Shown piece by piece: positions 57,001 to 64,000 of a DNA stretch of 64,000 nt. The notes below the pieces were generated by a model. The model was not told where the DNA came from. It was given only the letters and a program-made list of their open reading frames with translations, and ran no database searches. Origin of the DNA: Rhizophagus clarus (Eukaryota; Glomeromycota; Glomeromycetes; Glomerales; Glomeraceae). Both the position numbers and the translations under genes were made by a program. Positions within the stretch are counted from its first letter, which is position 1; each line of letters opens with the position of its first letter. Where the stretch lies: positions 434,001 through 498,000 of the forward strand of contig BLAL01000298.1 in NCBI GenBank assembly GCA_015698045.1, given 5' to 3'.

Positions 57001-58986
57001 TTCTTGGATCTCTCTTTGAATATCTACAAATAAATTTAAAAATATTATATTTAATTGGTTTTATTAAGTTAATAATAAAATTGAAATTTTAAATATGGCC
57101 AAACTTACAATCATTTAATAACACAGATTTTTCATTGCCTATCTCTAAATTTAAAAAATTAGCTTATTTATTTTTTATTTCAAAATTAATTTAAAATAAA
57201 TATTTACTGTACCTTTAATAATAATACTACTTGGTTTATTGTTAATTTTATTATTTGAATCAACAAAGTCATCAACTACAAAAAATAAAAAGGTATTAAT
57301 TAATATATTAAATGGGCACTATTTCTTATATTTATAGACATATACTTACTATTTTCAGGAATATTAAAATCGTAAGATTTACTAAGAAATTCTTTTAAAT
57401 GAAAAAAGTAAAAGAAAATAAGAAAATAATAATATTAAGTATATAATAACTTAAATATAAGTAAAACGTTATGTTATACCTTTTTCTGGTTCTATTGTTA
57501 TTGTTGTTAAATATAAACATAATGCAGGTTCATGTATTAATGATAAGTAGTTTAAAATAAATAACGAAAATTTCAAATCAATGCTTTTGTACAGTACCTT
57601 CTGTACCTTCTCCCTCTGGTTGAGTTTTATTTAAAAAGTTACTACTAAAAATTCCCAAATTATTATTTATCTCATTTGGCATATTTTGATATAACATAAT
57701 AATTCTTTTCTTAAGTAAATCACTATTTGGTCTCTTTAATGGGACATCATCCCAACATTGATTTATTAATTCTTCATATTGTGAAGGGGTTCCTGTTATT
57801 ATTCGTGGCCTCATTCCAGCTATTATATTCGCGGCAAGATTATTATTTTTTTCAAGATTAATAAATGGTGGTTGCCCAGCTGAAATTTCCCACATAAGCA
57901 TTGCAAAACTATAAATGTCAGATTTAAAGGTAGTTTCGCTTCCGTTAATGATTTCGGGAGCAATATATGGCAAATTTCCATAAATACTATTTAATTTTTT
58001 ATCAGCAGGTCCACAAAAACCAAAATCACCAATAAACCAGGAATTAGTATACTTATGATGCAATATATTTCCCGAATGTAAATCCCGATGAATTAAATTT
58101 TCTTTGTGAATATTATTAAGTGCTATTATTATATTAAGAGTAATTTTTACTTTTTCTTTCCATGTAAGTTGACTGTAATTTTGTTGTAAATATTTTCTTA
58201 AATTTGTATCTAATTGTTCCATTACAAGCATACATTTTCCATCTAACGGACTTACAGTTAAACCAAAACAACGTACTATAAAGTCATACTTATTACTTAG
58301 AATTAGATGGCTTTTGGCATACAAAAAGTTAAATTTATATTTATTAAATTTCTTTTAAAAGACGAAATACTAGCAAAATTATATACCTCATCAAACCAAC
58401 TTCGATTTGCACTCCCAATATTTTCTAACTTTTTAAGTATTACTTTATGAGTTCCAATTCTTTTTAATTGCTGTTCTTTAGAGTCCCATTCATTAAAATG
58501 TCCACCAACCCAATCTGCTGTATAAATTTCGGAAAATCCACCTTTGGTTGTATAATTAATGTTTTCTAAATTATAATATGGGATCCATTCAACTATCTCA
58601 TTTGGCCCAAGTGATTTTTTTTGGCATTTTTGTATTAAATTATCAATATCATTATTTCCAGATGACCAATTTGAAAATTTTCTATTTAAATAATCTCGAA
58701 CACAACGTTCACAATATAACGTAGCCAAACATTTTTTGTTACAATTTTCACAGATTCTTCTTGTTCCTTCATTTAAAAGTACTTTCTCTCTATCATAATA
58801 TTTAGTAAATAATTTTATTGACTCTGCTTTCTCATCTTCTGTAAGTGAACCATCAGCAAGAACTGTTTGTTTCATAAAATTACATTGTTTGTGTATGTTA
58901 TCGTGGAAATAATAATAATCCAAAAATGCATTGTGCACTTCATTAACCAAATCTTTTCTAATGACGGCAGCATTAAAAGACGACAT
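54054..58986 (-). pseudogene. Decaying TKL kinase-protease fusion, about 15 exons
   Basis: Same architecture as the 40295-44596 gene. Kinase exon 1 (58986-58387): CENC...CERC head, KGGFSEIY, VILK. Exon 2 (to 57598 or 57607): canonical HRDLHSGN, DFG, APE. Linker exons: 57491-57480 (12 nt), 57391-57350, 57275-57213, 57144-57109, 57023-56913 (coiled-coil-like), 56839-56804, 56736-56713, 56409-56354, 56251-56207, 56138-56013 and 55928-55911. Protease exon 55832-54256 has SCEHVL, YGVDAGF and GDSGAS; last exon 54187-54054. All linker junctions are phase 1. Lesions: the exon-2 acceptor equivalent to TAG|GTC now reads TAT|GCC, leaving only an upstream AG that makes a 35-nt intron; exon 56409-56354 is 56 nt, not a multiple of 3; and a 10-bp deletion at about 55771, relative to the sister gene, shifts frame into a TAG. 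The 492-codon protease frame after that is open. A recent pseudogene, or a gene now producing separate kinase and protease parts. Confidence 0.75.
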
Positions 58987-60792
58987 GTTCTTTTGTTAAG
59001 TAACTTATAAATAAAAGTATGAAATTGGATTGAGTAGAAACGAAAGCTACTCCTTAATTGTAGCGAAGTATATTGCGTAACTGCGTGCTTTGTTTTATTA
59101 GATAGCTTTTTTTGTTTGTTGTATTTTCGGCACATGCCGAAGATCATTCTATTTAAATGTACAGTACTAATATTATTATGTACAATTCTGCAATCGTACG
59201 AGCAACGTAGTTAACTTTTTTTGTTATAGTACAAAAATAAGGACTACGGAAGTCAAAACAAACGAATTCTTAGAAGTATATTGTATAGCGTACGAAGGTA
59301 ACAGTAGTTGTTATGAGGCTTATATGTGCTCCTCACAATTGTATTTATAATTTTGTGGGTGTCTTGTGAACTTCCAAAATTAGTTTCATCATTATTACAA
59401 AATGTGGCACGACATTCCCATTTTATCGCCGTTTTCAAAATGGTGTAGGCTATTTATTCGTGATTGAATATTCGAATGGCAATATTCGTCCGGTTTCCAT
59501 TTTTTGTTCTGTTTTTATCCGGTTTTCGGGTTTCTTTTTTTTTTTTTATTCAGATATAACCGCGTACATCATTTTGAAAACGGCGATAATTCACATCAAA
59601 TTACTACTTGTAAAAAAATTTCAAAGTGTGCCAATCTTTGTGTAAACTCCTTAATGTGTAGCCCGTTCAGCGATTCGGTTTTTTATTTATTATCGAAATT
59701 TTTGTGGTCAATTATAATTTTTGGTCACATGTTTGGATTGGGATTCAATCGCAATTTTCGATTAATCTGTTGCAAGGATCGGACTTCGGCATTTACCACA
59801 TCTGTCGCAGTTACACCTAAACCAAACCTAGTTCCGCAGTATCATCAAAAACAAAACAATAGTTGCGCAGTAAACAAAAACGAAAATTGTTGTTCATATC
59901 CTTTTTATAATTACAAAATTACTTCGGCTAAAATAAAAAACTACGTCTACCCTACTTCAAGTCAATTACTTAATTATAAAATTCCCCGGAATCTGGACCT
60001 TACACTGTAAGTCTGGAGCGAAAATCTTATGTACATACAGTAATTACAGTATGGTGTTAATAAATATGACACACATATTAACCATTGGAAAAAAAAAATT
60101 GTTCATTTTTAAAATTAGATGAATTTTCTTGAATTTCCCATTTCTCGAAAACTTGCTTTATAATAAATCAAAATATTTGCAATGAAAAATAAAAATAAAT
60201 ATATTTCATTTACTTGTATTTTATAATATAAAAAAATGTATACTGTATAATATATATATATTTTTTTAATAATGTTTATTTACTTTCTGCTATAAAAATT
60301 TTCTCTCATTTTAATTGTTATTTAAATAAATTAATTGACGATCCGCTTATGAATCGGAGCCACTCACAAATTAAATTTTGGGGCGATAACCTCCGAATGC
60401 GCAGTAATCATTTGATGTTAATTACAAAAGTAATTAACCTGAAATTATTTTTTGACGAATAATAAATTAAATCTGGAAATTTAAGTTTATTCGTTAAAGA
60501 ACCTTTTTTTGTTTCTTCTCAAAAAGTTTTCTACGGAGGAAACGGAGATTTCAGTTCTTGGTTCAAAATCATATAGTAAAAAAAAACTTCATACGAATGT
60601 TTTAAAAAATTTTTTTTAAATAAATATATTTTTTTTGAATAAAAATGAATGTAGAATCATAGCTTTCTAATAATATAAATTTTATCTTTTTAATGCTATT
60701 ATTACAAAAGTTTTTATTGTATAAGAAATTTGAATATCACTTCTCCGATTCATAGGCGAAGTAGTAATTAAATTATAAAAAAATTAAGAAAT
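58987..60792. other. Intergenic with inverted-repeat fragments, no gene
   Basis: Upstream region of the 54054-58986 gene. A 168-codon frame at 59504-60010 overlaps repeat DNA and has no family resemblance. Two pairs of cggttt/cgggtt words suggest further element fragments. Confidence 0.4.
59423..59589. repeat. Inverted repeat, about 24-bp arms
   Basis: ttatcgccgttttcaaaatg at 59423-59442 (extending to tgta at 59446) is matched in reverse by tacatcattttgaaaacggcgataa's arm at 59565-59589. A related piece, cattttgaaaacggcaataa, lies at about 56674-56693 inside an intron of the decaying kinase-protease gene, so this is a dispersed element. Confidence 0.6.
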
Positions 60793-61023
60793 ATGCAGTA
60801 TTACCGTAATAAAAATTACATCAATTATTCGAGAAATTCAATGTATTCGAATCCAGAAAAAAAAGACATGCTCACAAATATATTTCACAATATCCAAATA
60901 AAATTAACAAATGATACTAGTTTATTCAAAATATCCAATCTATATACACTAGATAAAATCTGGAATTTGATGGAAGGTCTAAAAGGTGTTAAAAATAAAT
61001 ATGAAAAAATAGAATTCAGCTGA
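60793..61023 (+). other. Short open frame of doubtful status
   Basis: 76 codons from an ATG, polar and Asn/Lys/Tyr-rich (MQYYRNKNYINYSRNS). AT-rich DNA yields such frames by chance. Less A/T-rich sequence follows (about 61100-61150), but no continuing frame. I see no domain; recorded only because it is the longest frame in the region. Confidence 0.15.
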
Positions 61024-61788
61024 AAGGTTTAACAAAAAACGTTAGAAAGAAATAAAGTTAGTGCTTAGATGAAATAATGACGGAAATGAAAAAACAAAAA
61101 AGCTAAAACACCTACCCGCGCCGTTAAAGAAAAAAGAGGAAAAGAAAAATACGATCTCAAAAAAAGTATATTCAAGTTAAACGGATACTTTTTGCACAGT
61201 TTATTTGAACTTATTAAGAAATATTTATAAAAAATGCACTCTATTAAAATTTAATATTCACTTGTTTGGATAACCGGGACATCGCCACATGATCTCATTG
61301 TGTCATATACCACGTTTCCTAATAATCGTCCGTGACTTTTCTAATTGATATTTTTATGGATGATGTTTATTTGAAATGATAAAGTAAAAAGTCTGTCAAT
61401 AGTTAAAATTGTATACAGGATAGAATCATCACGTTATCTACTACATAGCCTATTGCTTTCGCTCCGGACAATATTAAAATCTTAATGGTGCAATAATTTG
61501 GTGAACTTGTAGCACAAAAGCATCGACTAAGACATTTTATTCAATAAAGTAATCAATAAAGTAGAGGGTTTATTAAAGTACATTAAAAAAATTAAAATTT
61601 TAATCTATTTCCAATAAATATATCATTTTCTTTATGATAAACTAGTTAGTTCTTTGAAGTATAACTAGATAATTTGCATCTGAAAACTTTTGAAGTTATC
61701 GGGATGAAAAGATATTATATGTAGATAATTAAAGAAAATAAAGTTCATATGCTATTTTTTTATTATTCAGGAAAAAAAATTGCTTATA
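61024..61788. other. Intergenic, nothing recognised
   Basis: AT-rich, no frame or repeat of note. Confidence 0.35.
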
Positions 61789-62230
61789 CAGTCGACCCTC
61801 GATATAACGAAGTACCTTCGTTATAAGAAAATTCGTTAACGCTATAACGAATTATTTGATATAGTGGAAAATTTTGGTATAATGCGGTAAAATATAGGAA
61901 AATCAATACATTTGTAAAATGTCATGTAAAGAAAACTACGAAATTTAAATCATCAGTCTTTTATAAAATGGATTAAAGTAGTGAAGTTGCTTACTTGAGA
62001 AATATTTCATGAAAATCAACATCAAATTGTTTTTTATATTAAATTTAGACTAAAAAAAATTCGTTTTAATGAAAATTCGTTATAAAAGGGTTATTTTCAT
62101 GTTTTGTATATGCAAGTTATAAAATTACTTCGTTAAATTGCATCACATTTAATTAGTGATATTCGGTATGTTAAGCTAGAGACTCGTTAAATTGTGAAAT
62201 TTGTTATATCAAAATTCGCTATAAAAAGGG
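61789..62230. mobile_element. Diverged TA-flanked element rich in cgttata words
   Basis: Starts after TA with CAGTCGACCCTCGATATAACG, the same end type as at 17213. About ten cgttat(a), ataacga and cgttaa words follow to about 62220, as if the terminal motif had been reiterated. No coding frame; the right end is not clear. Confidence 0.5.
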
Positions 62231-63108
62231 CCTATAAATTTTCATGATAAAATATTATGATTAAATTAGTCTAGGTCTCAAAGAAAAAAATTATCGCTCC
62301 TTCTCAAGTTCACGTGATCATACGAAACCTAATTGACCAAATTTTCGGTAACGTGACTCGATGAATTTTATTGGTCAGATTTATTTTGTACAACATTTAT
62401 CTTAGAAAATTTTTGCGGTTGTTTTTCAAAAAAAATAAAATTAAATAAATAACTTAAAAAATCCAAAAAAGCATTTATTAAAGATTCTTTTCACTTTATA
62501 AAATTTACTACCAATTTATACCTGTGTGACTATAATGTTTAGACCATCTATGTACTCAAGACTATAAAATAACGTTGCAGAGCAACGAGTTGATGGCTAG
62601 TATATAAAAAAAAAATGAAATATAATTTTTCCTAATTTTTGATATATTCGAAAGAATAGGCCAAGTATTATGTTGTTGCAGTTGCGAACTAAGCCGAATA
62701 AATTATTTTTATTTTATATCATTTATCTGTTATACAATTAATAATTGTAATAAAAAGATAATTTTTATAATGTATTAAATAGAAAAGTCTTCCCAAAACT
62801 TGATGGTTCACCGTTAATACTCCAAAGATCGCGAAAATTTTTTCAATGAATTTTATGTTTCATACGTAAAAACGCGTTTTATTTTCGCAACAAAATAAAA
62901 ATAAGAAATAGAATAGAATAAATAAACTATAATAAAAAGAAAAATATACATTTTAAGACAAAATTACGGAAAAATTAAATATTAAAGTGAGAAGTGAAAA
63001 CTATGAAGTATGAAAATTATTACGGTCGGTTTATCTACTATTTTTAGATTTGTATTACAATGTCACGTTACCGAAATTTTTTAATTCGTCCAAGAATCAC
63101 GTGATTAA
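62231..63108. other. Intergenic, nothing recognised
   Basis: AT-rich; tcacgtgat words at 62310 and 63096 only. No gene supported. Confidence 0.35.
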
Positions 63109-63485
63109 CTTTTGTTGGCGAAGCTAATGGCGAAGCTGGGAATTTGTCGAAACTTTCTTCATCGCTTATTTCTAATTCTTTGTCAAATACTTGTCCAAGC
63201 AAGTCTTTGGGATCGAACTGATTGTATTGACATGTTATTTATAATAAACTAAAAGGTTTTATCGGAATTTCTGAAGTTCTTGAAGCAGTTGGAGGAGCTG
63301 TTAAGTTTTCTTCAGAAAGATGTATTCATATTCTTAATCTCATCTAAATTATTTTCCAATTCTTCAATCGCTTTTAAAATTTCTATTTCAAAATGGTTTC
63401 CGTTAATTGTTATCCTGATAGTTTTTTCTACACTTTGCTTAAGTTTTTCCTTATCGTTTATATTTTCTTTAGACAAGTCTTTATA
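63109..63485 (-). pseudogene. Coding relic of a charged, coiled-coil-like protein
   Basis: The minus strand reads KDLSKENINDKEKLKQSVEK, then NGNHFEIEILKAIEELENNL, to NMNTSF and a stop. One base out of frame it resumes SEENLTAPPTASRTSEIPIK. After a possible CAG acceptor at about 63214 it continues with FDPKDLLGQVFDKELEISDE, ending near SPLASPTK. The amino-acid quality is too good for chance, but a frameshift separates the blocks and no start is present. Family not recognised. Confidence 0.4.
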
Positions 63486-64000
63486 TACTTGAAGTAAAAA
63501 ACAGGTAAGACGATTCGTTAATTTGCGTACTATTAATGGGTTTTACCTAGCACTAATAGTTAGTATTATATCTATGATTTTTAGAGTTCTTGCCTATATT
63601 ATAAGATAAAAATAAATTGTGATTTGCGAAAATACTAACTAGACCTTTATTAAAATACAGCATAGTTATTTAAATTCGAAATTAACTAATAGAACTTTAT
63701 TATAAAATCCTTTAATATCGATAGTTCTTTTATAAAACCAGAATTTAATCGTATAATTATGTACCCAACTAGGGTTCTGCGAATGATGCCGGATACTATT
63801 AGCATTATATCACCATTAATGTCGGGTATTCTGCCTATGCCGGAACGTGTCAATCACACTCAATCACACGTACAATTAAATAAATAAAAACGGAAAAATT
63901 TTTTAAATATTGAATTGTATAATATATTCAAAAATAAAGAATGTTTCCAAATATGATCTTTGTAATTGATATAATATTTCCAACACGAATAATATAAATT
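63486..64000. other. Intergenic edge of the window
   Basis: AT-rich. Short less AT-rich stretch at about 63770-63870 with gatgccgga and tatgccgga words, perhaps an element end cut off from its partner. No gene. Confidence 0.35.

Noticed and set aside
59504..60010. 168-codon plus-strand frame
   Set aside because: Begins in repeat DNA with poly(T), lacks domains, and is not flanked by promoter-like or splice features.
1..64000. tRNA and rRNA genes
   Set aside because: Looked for T-loop GGTTCGA-type boxes paired with A-boxes and for rRNA blocks; found none convincing. A tRNA scan would be needed to exclude them.

Overview
This window looks like nuclear DNA of an arbuscular mycorrhizal fungus, most probably Rhizophagus irregularis or a close relative (Glomeromycotina). 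The sequence is extremely AT-rich and gene-sparse, with GT-AG introns of about 50-300 bp. It carries the two gene families known to be hugely expanded in that lineage: MATA-type HMG-box proteins, and tyrosine-kinase-like (TKL) kinases with a Cys-x2-Cys head and the signature WxSGN. The species name is inference from family recognition; the gene structures are read from the sequence.

Layout. 2.2-4.9 kb: two convergent single-exon genes of unknown function. 6.0-8.0 kb: an almost pure A+T island. 9.1-10.7 kb: a four-exon stand-alone TKL kinase. 11.5-12.0 kb: a small secreted/type I membrane protein. 12.7-25.2 kb: a segmentally duplicated cluster of minus-strand HMG-box genes with intact, truncated and decayed members, in which protease genes or remnants lie immediately 3' of HMG sequence. 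25.9-30.6 and 33.8-39.1 kb: a second, diverged segmental duplication of about 5 kb carrying decayed HMG and other gene remnants, peppered with small inverted-repeat elements. 40.3-59.0 kb: three large multi-exon minus-strand genes, which are the core of the window. 59-64 kb: mostly non-coding, with transposon ends and a decayed coding fragment.

Main result. Joining exons by hand shows that the large minus-strand genes are modular fusions. A trypsin-fold protease domain of about 500 residues (His in SCEHVL, Asp in YGIDAGF, Ser in GDSGAS), which somewhat resembles plant NAL1 proteins, sits at the C-terminal side. The N-terminal module is exchangeable: a TKL kinase (40295-44596, reconstructed 1168 aa, and 54054-58986, decaying) or a MATA-type HMG box (46637-50088, reconstructed 878 aa, and a broken relative at 17829-19949). 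The modules are joined by strings of tiny exons (12, 18, 36, 39, 42 nt and so on), every one bounded by phase-1 introns, so exons can be added, lost or duplicated without breaking frame. The 46.6-50.1 kb gene also shows a recent tandem exon duplication at its 3' end. I do not know of a described system with this architecture; kinase-protease and DNA-binding-protease receptors with a combinatorial linker are the candidate novel system here.

Limits. All splice models come from reading GT/AG sites and phase by eye; no transcripts, alignments or searches were available. Protease activity, autoprocessing and any role in signalling or self/non-self recognition are inference.
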